DNA of 64,000 bases from an uncultured Erythrobacter sp. (GTDB taxonomy: Bacteria; Pseudomonadota; Alphaproteobacteria; Sphingomonadales; Sphingomonadaceae): NCBI GenBank assembly GCA_947493165.1, contig CANLPY010000002.1, positions 248,001 through 312,000 on the forward strand, given 5' to 3'. Under the pieces are notes generated by a model that saw only the letters and a list, made by a program, of their open reading frames with translations, did not search any database and was not told the DNA's origin. Positions within the stretch are counted from its first letter, which is position 1, and each line of letters opens with the position of its first letter. Position numbers and translations under genes: made by a program. This document shows positions 9,436-18,058 of this stretch, piece after piece.

Positions 9436-9906
9436 CTAGCGTTTTGGTTTAACCTTCGGCTTCGCTTTGGCGATGGCTTGACCGTGCAAGTGCCAGAACT
9501 TCTCCATGTAAATATAGGTCAAAGAAGCCGTCCAACCGACCATGACAAGGCCGTTTAGCGCCTCCACACCGGATAACAGCCGCAATTGTCCCGTTGGAAA
9601 CAAATCGCCAATGCCCAGTGTGGTGTAGCTGGTTATCGAGAAATAGAACGCATCATCAAAGGCATGGCCGCTTGGTCCGTCGATTGTGCCGAACCCGCCC
9701 CACCGCTCCAGCCCCATGAAGGCGAGCGCGTAAATAACAATATGCGCCATATGTGAGACCAGCGCGGCGACAAGGATCACAATGATCCGCATACGCGGCG
9801 GCAAATGCAGGTGGGAAAGGCGCGAGGATGTGATCCGCAGCACTTCATAATGAATGGCTATAGTCGCTGCGACCAGCACCAATGTGACCAAAATCATGAC
9901 CATCAA
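9436..9906 (-). CDS. Two-TM potassium-channel-like protein (Ion_trans_2)
   Basis: 156 residues. Three or four hydrophobic segments include a pore-loop signature TTLGIGD between helices (FYFSITSYTTLGIGDLFP), the bacterial K+-channel selectivity-filter pattern with GIGD in place of GYGD. The C-terminus is short and Lys-rich with no RCK/TrkA-N domain. It converges on the SLOG gene with 24 nt between stops. A monovalent cation channel of the inner membrane is the likely role; specificity is uncertain because the filter is divergent. Confidence 0.75.
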   Translation of the reverse strand: MMVMILVTLVLVAATIAIHYEVLRITSSRLSHLHLPPRMRIIVILVAALVSHMAHIVIYALAFMGLERWGGFGTIDGPSGHAFDDAFYFSITSYTTLGIGDLFPTGQLRLLSGVEALNGLVMVGWTASLTYIYMEKFWHLHGQAIAKAKPKVKPKR

Positions 9907-10236
9907 TCAAATCCCCACCTGTGACTTTGGTGAGCTTAGCAGCATTTGCACCGCTGTGCAGCGCTGCGACAGCTTGAGTATCTTTGCGCAGGGATTTGAA
10001 CCTAGCGCCTCCTAATAGAAGCTTACCGAGGCGTTAGATTAAATGGATAATGAAAACCAAATTCGGTCATTGAAACGTCAGCAACGGTCAATGGATGTCA
10101 AATTTATTCTTTTTAAATCAACTTTTTAAGAGACCTCCATGATCTAGACGATCTAGACCTGGAAAAAACAAGGTTTCCTCCAGATTAACTTTATCTAAGA
10201 ACTCATCCTTGTTGGTCCTTGTGCGAATTGGTTTGC
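9907..10236. other. Non-coding, AT-rich divergent region upstream of the LapG-like gene
   Basis: No protein-like frame is evident. It contains an inverted repeat CGCCTC/GAGGCG (10006-10033) and a tandem GATCTAGAC-GATCTAGAC at 10141-10158, itself built around the palindrome TCTAGA. The segment 10080-10200 is clearly AT-rich and is the likely promoter area for the downstream gene. No confident -35/-10 pair was assigned. Confidence 0.5.
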
Positions 10237-11271
10237 ATGACGTGGACCACGCACATCAATCCGGGCGCCAAAGCCCTGTTCGGCGGGCTTGCCCTGAGCG
10301 CAGCCTTTGCGGGGACACAGGCCAATGCAGGCGTGATGACTGCTGCGGTGCAACCATTTGCCGCAACCGTGGCTGTAGACATTTATTGCGCTACGCGGAC
10401 TCCAGCCGCGTCCTTTTCCACCCCATCTTTTGCTAGTCAGGTTCGCGCCACCACAGTGCGCGCAGCAAAGAGTGCGGCGATCCTCGGTAATGAAATGAGC
10501 GCATTAGATAAGATGCGCGCTCAGCAAGCGGGGGCAAAGCCACAGGTTGCTGAGACCGTACCGGCATTCGCTCTTGAGACGCTGGCTCCTGCGAGCAAAG
10601 GCATCGCAAGCGCGTCAAAAACGTGCGGCTCGCAAATTGCCGCATTCCCGAACGGTCTAGGCTCAGGTGGTCTAGGCTCCAGCGGCATTATTGTGATTCC
10701 TAATAGAGCGGAAACGGCCATGCCCACAGGCACGCGACCGCCTGCACTTAAAACCTTGGGCGGCGACAATTTCCTTGCCTCAAAACGGATAAAGATCGGC
10801 AAAACCAGTTTTGATCGTCAGTGGAAACGGGTGCGGAAAGAGTCGGTTTCGCGCGTGCTGCGCCAGAATTTCGGCAGCAAACCGGGCACATCGCTAGAGA
10901 CAATTGCCGATATTAACCGCTGGGTGAACCGCAAAATCGACTACACCGAAGACCGCGAGCTATTCGGCAAGGCCGATCATTGGGCTGGCGCGCGCCGCAC
11001 TCTGGCGCTGGGTAAAGGCGATTGTGAAGACTACGCTTTGACCAAGATGCAATTGCTGGCGGCGGCTGGTGTAGCGCGCAAAGACATGTATCTGTCTATC
11101 GTGAAAGACACCATTCGCGGTCAGGATCACGCGTTTCTAGTCGTCCGCCATGAGGGGCAATATCTGATCCTCGACAATGCGACGGACAAAATACTCGATG
11201 GGTCACAGTCGCACGACTACAAACCGATCTTGAGCTTCAACTCAACCAGCGCGTGGCTGCACGGTTATTGA
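10237..11271 (+). CDS. lapG: LapG-like periplasmic transglutaminase-type cysteine protease
   Basis: 344 residues. An export signal (about 1-32) is followed by a long low-complexity stretch to about residue 190, then a bacterial transglutaminase-like cysteine protease domain. The triad is Cys263 in GDCEDYALTK, His298 in DHAFLVV and Asp313 in LDNATD. Asp262 and Glu264, which flank the Cys, match the Ca2+-binding pair known in Pseudomonas LapG. LapG cleaves the N-terminal anchor of giant T1SS adhesins and so releases them. The adjacent convergent operon encodes such a secretion system, and the adhesin bears a fitting cleavage motif. The ATG at 10237 was preferred to a GTG at 10219 because it gives a better signal. 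The N-terminal extension is longer than in Pseudomonas LapG. Confidence 0.85.
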   Translation: MTWTTHINPGAKALFGGLALSAAFAGTQANAGVMTAAVQPFAATVAVDIYCATRTPAASFSTPSFASQVRATTVRAAKSAAILGNEMSALDKMRAQQAGAKPQVAETVPAFALETLAPASKGIASASKTCGSQIAAFPNGLGSGGLGSSGIIVIPNRAETAMPTGTRPPALKTLGGDNFLASKRIKIGKTSFDRQWKRVRKESVSRVLRQNFGSKPGTSLETIADINRWVNRKIDYTEDRELFGKADHWAGARRTLALGKGDCEDYALTKMQLLAAAGVARKDMYLSIVKDTIRGQDHAFLVVRHEGQYLILDNATDKILDGSQSHDYKPILSFNSTSAWLHGY

Positions 11272-11309
11272 TCCGGCGCGGGGGTAAGAAGCCCTGCCCA
11301 GAACAAACA

Positions 11310-12575
11310 TTATCTTTCAGTCAAAGCCCGGTCGAACGCCTTGGATACAGGCTTTAGCAGATAGCTGAGGATGGTCCGCCGTCCGGTTAAAATCTCAACA
11401 TCTGTAATCATGCCTGGCACAATCGGGAATGACTGGCCGCCTCGCTCAATGAAGGACTTATCGGTCTCAATCACGACGGTGTAGTAGGCCTCGCGTTCCA
11501 CCTCATCAAAGATGCTGTCCGCGGAAATCTGCTGAACCACGCCATCAAGGCCGCCATAGATTGAGAAATCATAGGCGGTGACTTTCACAATTGCGCGGTC
11601 ACCAACTTTGATGAAGGCAATGTCGCTGGGCGCAACGCGCGCTTCGACAAGCAAATTGTCGCCCACCGGCACGATCTGCATGATCTTTTCGCCAGCGTTC
11701 ACAAATCCGCCTTCGGTGGTGATTTGCACGTCATTGACGATCCCGTCAGCTGGCGCGCGCAGTTCATTTCGCTGTTGGCGTGCTTCTGCCCCGCGAATGG
11801 TCTCATCATTGATAGCCATGCGCGTGGTCACTTCGCTGCGCTCATTAAGCGCTTGCTGGCGGAAATCGAGCTTAGCAGAGCTGAGATCAGCCTGTGCCTG
11901 ACGGATCGCAGCAGAGGCTCGCCCGGCCGCCTGCTGCGCCGCTGCTTGGCGGCCTTGCGCATCCACCAGTTCGCGCTGAGCGGTGAGCAATTCGGTACGC
12001 GGCACAATGCCTTGCTGTGCCAGCGGTTCAAGCATCTGGACCTGTTCGCGGGCCAAACGCACGCTGTCACGCAGCGAATTAGCGGTCGCTTGCGCTTCGC
12101 TCAAATCCCGTCGCCGTTGCTCAATAGCCGCCGCCAGTGAGCTTTCTCTCGCGCGAGCCGCTGATGTGCGGGCCTGCTGCAATCTGCGTTCATCCGCACA
12201 ATTGGTGCCCGGTTCGCAGCCCAACGATCCGCCAGATGCTTCGTTTTGCAATCGCTGCGCGCGCACTGCCAATCGCTGGTTTTCGGTCTGCAATTGGCCC
12301 AATTCAGAGGCCGATTGCGCATCATCGAGCAGGACGAGCAGCTGCCCTTCCTTCACCGTTTGACCGCCGCGGACCAAAATCTCTTCGATCACAGCAGGCT
12401 CTGATGGCTGTACCAATTGCGCCTTGCTGGACGGTATGACCCGGCCTGATCCGCGAGTGATGCTGTCAACTTGGGCAAAGCCTGCCCACACGATTAAGAT
12501 CAAAGTTCCAATCGCCGATATGATGATCAGCTTCCGCGAGGCGTCTAACCGGTCCCAGCTTTGCGTAATGCTCAT
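11310..12575 (-). CDS. lapC: HlyD-family type I secretion periplasmic adaptor (LapC-like)
   Basis: 421 residues: short cytoplasmic N-terminus, one TM helix (LIIISAIGTLILIVWAGFA), a lipoyl/barrel half-motif (V-I-x-E-I-L-V-R-x-G-x-x-V-K-x-G-Q-L-L), and a long Gln/Ala/Arg-rich coiled-coil hairpin at roughly 80-260. The second lipoyl half is A-P-A-D-G-I-V-N-D-V, followed by a beta-barrel with P-G-M-x-x-D-V-E-I-L-T-G-R-R near the end. This is the membrane-fusion protein bridging the ABC exporter and TolC. Its ATG overlaps the stop of the cell-wall hydrolase gene (ATGA), so the two are translationally coupled in the secretion operon. Confidence 0.92.
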   Translation of the reverse strand: MSITQSWDRLDASRKLIIISAIGTLILIVWAGFAQVDSITRGSGRVIPSSKAQLVQPSEPAVIEEILVRGGQTVKEGQLLVLLDDAQSASELGQLQTENQRLAVRAQRLQNEASGGSLGCEPGTNCADERRLQQARTSAARARESSLAAAIEQRRRDLSEAQATANSLRDSVRLAREQVQMLEPLAQQGIVPRTELLTAQRELVDAQGRQAAAQQAAGRASAAIRQAQADLSSAKLDFRQQALNERSEVTTRMAINDETIRGAEARQQRNELRAPADGIVNDVQITTEGGFVNAGEKIMQIVPVGDNLLVEARVAPSDIAFIKVGDRAIVKVTAYDFSIYGGLDGVVQQISADSIFDEVEREAYYTVVIETDKSFIERGGQSFPIVPGMITDVEILTGRRTILSYLLKPVSKAFDRALTER

Positions 12576-13615
12576 TGCGCAGGCTCCTGTGTCGGAGCGA
12601 TTTGCGCAGCTTCAACGGGCTCCGCCGCTTCTTCCATTACTTCGCCTTGCTCTGCCAAAGTCGAGCGATAGCTGCCTTCCATCTCAGTCGGATCAGGGAT
12701 CGTCAAACGCCATTCCTTAGTCGTGTCGATCCGCCCGCCCACATCGTTCAGCGCGTGGCGATCGGTCTTGGCCGGAGCCACCGTAAGCCCCGGCGTCCAC
12801 GTATCTTCCAGCGGCTCCAATTCGAATTCTGCATCGCCATCGGCCTCTGCCAGCGCCAACTCAATCCGCCCCCAGTTAATCTGAGGGATACGTTCTGATC
12901 GCGCCCAGTTCGCTCGGAAAGCGCGCGGTTCGCCCGCGCTACCGGGAAAACGGTAGAAAATATGGCGGCCGATGACGTCGAGCTTGGCCAGCGTAAACGC
13001 CCATTTCGGCACGACATAATCGGCGTGGTAGTGGGTTGCGGTGCCGACTTCGGGCAGCTGCTTACCGGCAATCGCATCCTTGGCGACTTGCAGCGATTCA
13101 GACCATTGCCGCTGCAATGGCTTACGCAGCAACGCGCCGTCACAGGTGAAGCTGAACTGGCAAACGCGCCTGTTCACGCCCTCATACACCACGCCGCACA
13201 CGGAATTGGGATAGGCCGGGTGGCGCATCCGGTTGAGCACAACTTGCGCCACGGCTCTCTTGCCCATGTTCGGCTCATTCGCGGCCTCATAATAAACCGC
13301 CTGGGTCAGGCATTTGAGAGCGACCGCGTGCTGCTGAGTGCCCAGCGCAATCGGGCTGTAAGCACTCAGGCTGCTGAGCATTCCGGAAACAGTCGGGATA
13401 CGCGAATTGCGGGATTGCGCGTCCATCCCTTCGAGCACCAATTCCTGGTCCTCGCCGGTCGACATCTCGCTAAGCGAGCGCTGAAGTTCTGGCGCGATCC
13501 GCACGTTTTCCGCAGCCATGCTGGCTGTATGCGGTGCCATCACGGGTGAAGAAAGCACAGCAAAGACCGGCACCAAAGCCAGCGTTCTGATACCTAAACG
13601 GCGCCAACGGTTCAT
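12572..13615 (-). CDS. SleB-like cell-wall hydrolase inside the T1SS operon
   Basis: 347 residues: N-terminal signal or anchor, then a Hydrolase_2 (SleB/CwlJ-type) domain at about 95-215. Visible are A-V-Y-Y-E-A-A-N-E-P (catalytic Glu region), V-A-Q-V-V-L-N-R-M-R-H-P, VCGVVYEG and C-Q-F-S-F-T-C-D-G. The C-terminal 120 residues are acidic and low complexity. SleB domains cleave the glycan strand of peptidoglycan, and many alphaproteobacteria use them outside sporulation. It overlaps the ABC-exporter gene and the adaptor gene by 4 nt each (ATGA), so all three are coupled. A role in opening the wall for assembly of the trans-envelope channel is inference from position. Confidence 0.85.
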   Translation of the reverse strand: MNRWRRLGIRTLALVPVFAVLSSPVMAPHTASMAAENVRIAPELQRSLSEMSTGEDQELVLEGMDAQSRNSRIPTVSGMLSSLSAYSPIALGTQQHAVALKCLTQAVYYEAANEPNMGKRAVAQVVLNRMRHPAYPNSVCGVVYEGVNRRVCQFSFTCDGALLRKPLQRQWSESLQVAKDAIAGKQLPEVGTATHYHADYVVPKWAFTLAKLDVIGRHIFYRFPGSAGEPRAFRANWARSERIPQINWGRIELALAEADGDAEFELEPLEDTWTPGLTVAPAKTDRHALNDVGGRIDTTKEWRLTIPDPTEMEGSYRSTLAEQGEVMEEAAEPVEAAQIAPTQEPAQ

Positions 13616-15852
13616 TGCGCCAACCCTTCCGCTGCGCCGCCAGCTGAGGCAAGCACATCCTTAATCGGACCATCGGCTGCGATCTTGCCATTGCTAAGCA
13701 CGATCAGGCGATCACACAGAGCAAACAAGGCCGGGCGGTGGGTCGAAATAACCAGCGTTTGTTCTGGCGAAAGCGATGCCCCCAAACGTTCGGTAAAGTG
13801 TTTCTCTGTCTGGCTGTCCATCGCGCCGGTCGGCTCATCAAGGAACAGCAATTCGCACGGTGTCACCATTGCCCGGGCCAGCGACAGAAACGCGCGTTGT
13901 CCGCCAGATAAACGGCTGCCGCCCTCACCAACAGCGCGTTCAAACCCGCCGCCTTCGCGCGCGAGATAGCTGTCCGCTCCGGTTTCTTGCAAAGCTGCAA
14001 CAATCCGCTCGTCGGTTGCATCGCCGCGGCCCAGCGCAAGGTTATCGCGCACCGTGCCAGAAAACAGAGCCGCGTCCTGACCGACATAGCGCAGCGCCTC
14101 GCGCAATTGCTCTGGCCGGTATTGGCTCGCGTCCAAACCGTTCACCAGCATAGAGCCTTCGGTTGGCTCATAAAGACCGCACAGCACCCGTCCCAATGTC
14201 GACTTGCCTGAGGCAACGCGGCCGACAATCGCGACCCGCTCACCCGGCTTGATCTCCAGATTGATCCCGTCAAGCGCCGCCCGCGAGCTTTCGGGATAAG
14301 CAAATCGCAATCCCTCCAGCTGGATCGTCGGCTGCTTAATCGCGCTGGCAGACAGCGATCCGCCTTTTTGTCGCTCATCGGTCGATTCAAAGAGGCGTTC
14401 AATGCTGGAGAGCATTTCACTCGCTTGCCGTCCGCGCGTCAGCACAAAGGCGATTTGGCCAGCCGGCGCGAGCGAGCGGGAGGCCAACATGACGATGGCG
14501 ATGATCGCGCCCATCGAAATCTCGCCAGCGGCAAACAGGTAATAGCCGCCAATAATGAGCGATACGGTGGAAACCTGCTGGAATGTTTGAGCGAGGCCGA
14601 CTGCAACGGAATTGACGTTGCGCAGCCGCTCTTGCGAGTGACCGCCAGCCTCAGCCAAGCGATACCAGCGGCCCAGCGCGCCGCCTTCGCCGCCCATGCT
14701 TTTAAGCGTCTCCATGCCGCCTAGCGATTCCACCAACAGCGTTTGCTGCAAGCCATAGTCCGCCTGCGCGTCTTGTGCGGCTTCGGTGACTTTTCGCTGG
14801 AGGAAATAGCCCGCGATAATCATGGCGATAATAATCGTCAGCGGGATCAGCGCGAGCCAACCGCCGATAATGGCAATGACCCCGACGAAGACGAACAAGA
14901 ACATTACGTCGATCATCAAAACAACCGTGGTCGAAGCGAAGAAATCGCGCACAATCGCGTATTCAGAAACCCGCGCAGCCAGTGCGCCGGTGTTCCCCTG
15001 CCGCTCATTCAGCGGAGTGGCGAGTAGCCGGCCGAAAATTTTTTGTGACAGTTTAAGATCAAGCCTGCGCGAAATCTGATCGAGAACAGCTGTACGCCCG
15101 CGCCGCAGCGCAAACTCAAGCGCGAAGACAAGCGCAACACCAAGGCCCAAAATCCACAAGGTCTCGGTCGCTCGGTTCGGTATCACCCGATCATATACGT
15201 TCATGGTGAACAGCGGCAGTGCCACGGCCAACAGGTTGATGTTGAAAGAGGCAAGGATCACCGGGCTGAAGGATTTGTATTCCTTGCGCAGTTCCCCCCA
15301 AAACCAATGTCCGCGCGCTTTGGCATGCCAAGGCGCTTCTTCTTCACGTTGAAGATCTGGGTTGGCGTAAATCGAATAAAGCCGCCCGGCGAATTCACCA
15401 GCCAGCTCTGAATGCGCGCGCCACGTTTCTTCGCCGGCGGCCGGGTCCCAAATGCGCAGCTCACCTTCGCTCGCTTCCAGCACGATGACAAATTGCTCAT
15501 CATCCAGCTCTACGAGCGCTGGATAGCCATGATTTTGCTTAGGCAGCTTGCGCTGCCGGACAGCGTCAAAATTGACGCCAGCCAAGTCCAGCGCTGTGTC
15601 GGCTTGATGCCACGGCAAACGGCCATCCGGTGATTTTGGCAGAGCCGAGAATGCTGCCGGCGATAAGCTTGATGCGTAGCGCAGAGCAATCTCTACGACG
15701 CATAGCGACAGGCTATCCAGCCTGGCCCGCTGCCCATCCTCCGAAGCAGGTGCGGAAGCGCTTTTCAGCTCCGCACCCGGCTCGGTATCGGGCCCAGGAT
15801 CTGGCCCAGGATCGGGCCCAGGATCTGGCATTGCATTCTCGTGAATGTTCAA
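13612..15852 (-). CDS. lapB: Type I secretion ABC permease/ATPase (LapB-like)
   Basis: 746 residues: an N-terminal Pro/Asp/Gly-rich linker, a C39-like degenerate domain (about 45-160, lacking the Cys-peptidase motif), six TM helices (about 185-460) and a C-terminal ATPase. Motifs: Walker A GRVASGKST, Q-loop region YVGQDAALFSGTVRDN, signature LSGGQRAFLSLARA, Walker B LLFLDEPT and H-loop STHRP. It exports the giant adhesin in an unfolded state, with the HlyD-like adaptor and TolC. Exporters of the LapB/HlyB class carry such inactive C39 domains for substrate contact. It is downstream of the tolC gene on the same strand. Confidence 0.93.
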   Translation of the reverse strand: MNIHENAMPDPGPDPGPDPGPDTEPGAELKSASAPASEDGQRARLDSLSLCVVEIALRYASSLSPAAFSALPKSPDGRLPWHQADTALDLAGVNFDAVRQRKLPKQNHGYPALVELDDEQFVIVLEASEGELRIWDPAAGEETWRAHSELAGEFAGRLYSIYANPDLQREEEAPWHAKARGHWFWGELRKEYKSFSPVILASFNINLLAVALPLFTMNVYDRVIPNRATETLWILGLGVALVFALEFALRRGRTAVLDQISRRLDLKLSQKIFGRLLATPLNERQGNTGALAARVSEYAIVRDFFASTTVVLMIDVMFLFVFVGVIAIIGGWLALIPLTIIIAMIIAGYFLQRKVTEAAQDAQADYGLQQTLLVESLGGMETLKSMGGEGGALGRWYRLAEAGGHSQERLRNVNSVAVGLAQTFQQVSTVSLIIGGYYLFAAGEISMGAIIAIVMLASRSLAPAGQIAFVLTRGRQASEMLSSIERLFESTDERQKGGSLSASAIKQPTIQLEGLRFAYPESSRAALDGINLEIKPGERVAIVGRVASGKSTLGRVLCGLYEPTEGSMLVNGLDASQYRPEQLREALRYVGQDAALFSGTVRDNLALGRGDATDERIVAALQETGADSYLAREGGGFERAVGEGGSRLSGGQRAFLSLARAMVTPCELLFLDEPTGAMDSQTEKHFTERLGASLSPEQTLVISTHRPALFALCDRLIVLSNGKIAADGPIKDVLASAGGAAEGLAQ
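15790..15828. repeat. Short 12-nt tandem repeat encoding a Pro-Asp-Pro-Gly linker
   Basis: Three to four near-identical copies of a GGCCCAGGATCT-like unit, read on the minus strand as PDPG repeats at the N-terminus of the ABC exporter. Unit length is a multiple of three, so copy-number change would not shift the frame. Confidence 0.7.
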
Positions 15853-15889
15853 CTCTGTCTCTCGCCATTAGGCCAGCTCTACACCCCAA

Positions 15890-17290
15890 TTACTTGGGAT
15901 ATACGCGGCGGTGCAGTTCGGCTTCGACCGGTGGTCCATAATCGAACCGTTCGCGCTCAGTCTCTCCTGCACCGGCACCGGGTGCAACCCCAAGAGCATC
16001 GATAAAGTTGTTTGTCGCGGCCAAAATTTGATACCGGGCAAAAATCTCGGAGAAACGTGCCGTTTCGAGACGAACCTGGGTGTTAAACCTAGTGTTTTGT
16101 GCATCTAAAACGTCCAAAAGTGAGCGGCGGCCAATGTTGAATTGGCTGCGATAAGACAGCAGCAGGTCGTCTGAGACGCTTGCCTGACGGTCCAGAGCCT
16201 CAACCACACGTGCCGTAGACTCGCGTGCATTCCATGCCGAACGCACATCTTCCTCTGCCTCGCGCTGACGCGAATGAAGCGCATAACGAGCCTGCGATGA
16301 ACGGCGTGTCATTTCCTGAATACGGGCGCGGTTGATACCGCTATCCCAGACATTCCAGCGAAGCACGACCCGGCCTTGCACATCATTAGTCTTGCCGGAG
16401 AAGCCATCGATATCATCGCCAACACGGCCACGAACTTCGACGCCCACGGTTGGATAAAGCTCTCCCTCAGCCGCACCGACGCGCGCGTTCGCAGCATCAA
16501 CATCAGCTTGAGCTTCACGGACAAGCGGGTTACGCAAACGAGCCTGACCCACAGCCATGTCGAGCGTTGCTGGAACAGCGGCCCTCAAATCAGGCGGCAG
16601 GACCACATTATTGAGATCAAGTCCAGTAAGCGAGCGCAGAGAAATCTGCGCATCGGTTAGCGTACGGCGAGCCTCTTCCTCGCGCACGACGGCCGCTTGC
16701 AAACGCTCTTCGGCTTGCTGTTGGTCGGCAACACTGATTGAGCCTTGCTCAACACCCTGTGTCAGATCGCCAAGCAGCATCTGGTGGAACCGGCGATTGT
16801 CCTGCGCCGCAGCAGCAACACGTTGTTGCAGCAGAACATCAAGATATTGCCGGGACACTTGCAACGCGATGAATTCAGACCGCTCAAGAACGCGCAAGGA
16901 TGCGCCATCAACGCGTGCTGCCTGACGCAGCAATTCACCGCGACGACGGCCAAAATCAAGCACGGTCCATTCGCCCGTGATACCGATTTCAACCGGAAAC
17001 AGTTCCTGATCAGCAATGCCGAGGTTGCGCCGCGTATTGTTTTCAAGGCGCCGGATACCCGCAGACCCTTCAATATCAACGCGCGGACCAAACAGACCCT
17101 GAGCCTGCTTGCGCTCAAACTGGATGCCTTCCTTGTTGAACTGCGCCTCTTGTACTTCTGGATTGGTGCGAACAGCGACATCAATCGCTTCTTGCATCGT
17201 CACCGCACCGGCTGTGTCTTGCGCCATCGCAATTGATGATCCTCCGGCGAGGAGGGCTGCCATTGTGGCTGGTAGAATATACTTAAACAT
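15890..17290 (-). CDS. lapE: TolC-family outer-membrane efflux/secretion protein (LapE-like)
   Basis: 466 residues: signal peptide ending at AMAQ, then two TolC/OEP repeats rich in long amphipathic helices (A-I-D-V-A-V-R-T-N-P-E-V at the start, repeated as A-R-L-R-N-P-L-V-R-E-A-Q in the second half). It forms the trimeric outer-membrane tunnel of the type I system. The ATG at 17290 was chosen because GGGGGAA lies 7-8 nt upstream; an in-frame GTG at 17305 gives a non-signal start. It lies between the OmpA-like and ABC-exporter genes, all on the minus strand and consistent with one transcript. Confidence 0.92.
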   Translation of the reverse strand: MFKYILPATMAALLAGGSSIAMAQDTAGAVTMQEAIDVAVRTNPEVQEAQFNKEGIQFERKQAQGLFGPRVDIEGSAGIRRLENNTRRNLGIADQELFPVEIGITGEWTVLDFGRRRGELLRQAARVDGASLRVLERSEFIALQVSRQYLDVLLQQRVAAAAQDNRRFHQMLLGDLTQGVEQGSISVADQQQAEERLQAAVVREEEARRTLTDAQISLRSLTGLDLNNVVLPPDLRAAVPATLDMAVGQARLRNPLVREAQADVDAANARVGAAEGELYPTVGVEVRGRVGDDIDGFSGKTNDVQGRVVLRWNVWDSGINRARIQEMTRRSSQARYALHSRQREAEEDVRSAWNARESTARVVEALDRQASVSDDLLLSYRSQFNIGRRSLLDVLDAQNTRFNTQVRLETARFSEIFARYQILAATNNFIDALGVAPGAGAGETERERFDYGPPVEAELHRRVYPK

Positions 17291-17307
17291 TAGATTTTCC
17301 CCCACCC

Positions 17308-18027
17308 TTACCGGGATACCGTTACTTCGACCCGGCGATTTTGCGGGCTGCGTACGCCGTCTTCAGTCGGAACTCTTGGATTGCTTTCGCCTTCGGCACT
17401 GACCGACATTTGACTGCGGTCGATGCCAAGGCTGGCCATCATATTGGCAATCGCATCGGCGCGGCGCATGGAAAGTGCATCGTTATAGGCGTTGCTGCCA
17501 GACAGATCGGTGTGGCCGACCACGCGGAATGAGTTCCAATTACAGCGCTCAGCCGTTTCAGAGACTGTGCGAATGGCCTGCTGGGCATCACCTGCAGGAA
17601 CAGACGAGTCCCAGTCGAAAAAGATCAGCGCCGGATCTTGCTCTTCGCATTCCTCACGCACAGGCGGAGGAGCGACGGGCGGAAGCGCTGGCGGCGCTGG
17701 AACCAGCGACATGCGCTGATACGCATAATCGCACTTGCTCAAGCTTGTTTCATCACGAGTGCTCGATTTGAGAAAGCCAATCGCGATGGCGCATTGCACC
17801 TTGGCCTCTGATGCCCATAGATACCGTGGATCATTAGCGGAGGCGACAGCATCATTATTGGTCGCAGCGAGAGCCGCATCATAGCGAGTCTCGACCGCAG
17901 AACGCAGCGTACCAATGTCGTTAGAAGCGAGTTCGCCGGTCAATTCCTGCGCTGCCACTCCCGTTGCCGAAGCAGCAGAAATTATGGTTAACGCAGATAC
18001 CAGCACTGTCTTTGTTCGTAGAATCAT
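17308..18027 (-). CDS. OmpA-family protein, probable accessory of the adhesin operon
   Basis: 239 residues: signal peptide, about 100 residues with two cysteines around 65-100, a Pro-rich stretch, and a C-terminal OmpA-like peptidoglycan-binding domain (about 130-239). Visible: F-F-D-W-D-S-S, V-V-G-H-T-D-L-S-G-S, Y-N-D-A-L-S-M-R-R-A-D-A and the end motif PQNRRVEV. It sits between the adhesin stop (18059) and tolC (17290) on the same strand with short gaps. Such proteins often accompany alphaproteobacterial T1SS adhesins and may tie the TolC/adhesin complex to peptidoglycan; that role is inference. The start at 18027 has a G-rich ribosome site. Confidence 0.85.
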   Translation of the reverse strand: MILRTKTVLVSALTIISAASATGVAAQELTGELASNDIGTLRSAVETRYDAALAATNNDAVASANDPRYLWASEAKVQCAIAIGFLKSSTRDETSLSKCDYAYQRMSLVPAPPALPPVAPPPVREECEEQDPALIFFDWDSSVPAGDAQQAIRTVSETAERCNWNSFRVVGHTDLSGSNAYNDALSMRRADAIANMMASLGIDRSQMSVSAEGESNPRVPTEDGVRSPQNRRVEVTVSR

Positions 18028-18058
18028 ATTCCCCCCCAATGGGTCCAGTACGAGTTGA

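Noticed and set aside
13612..15852. Active C39 bacteriocin-type peptidase domain in the exporter
   Set aside because: The catalytic Cys and His motifs are missing from the N-terminal domain; it is the degenerate C39-like type of adhesin and toxin exporters.
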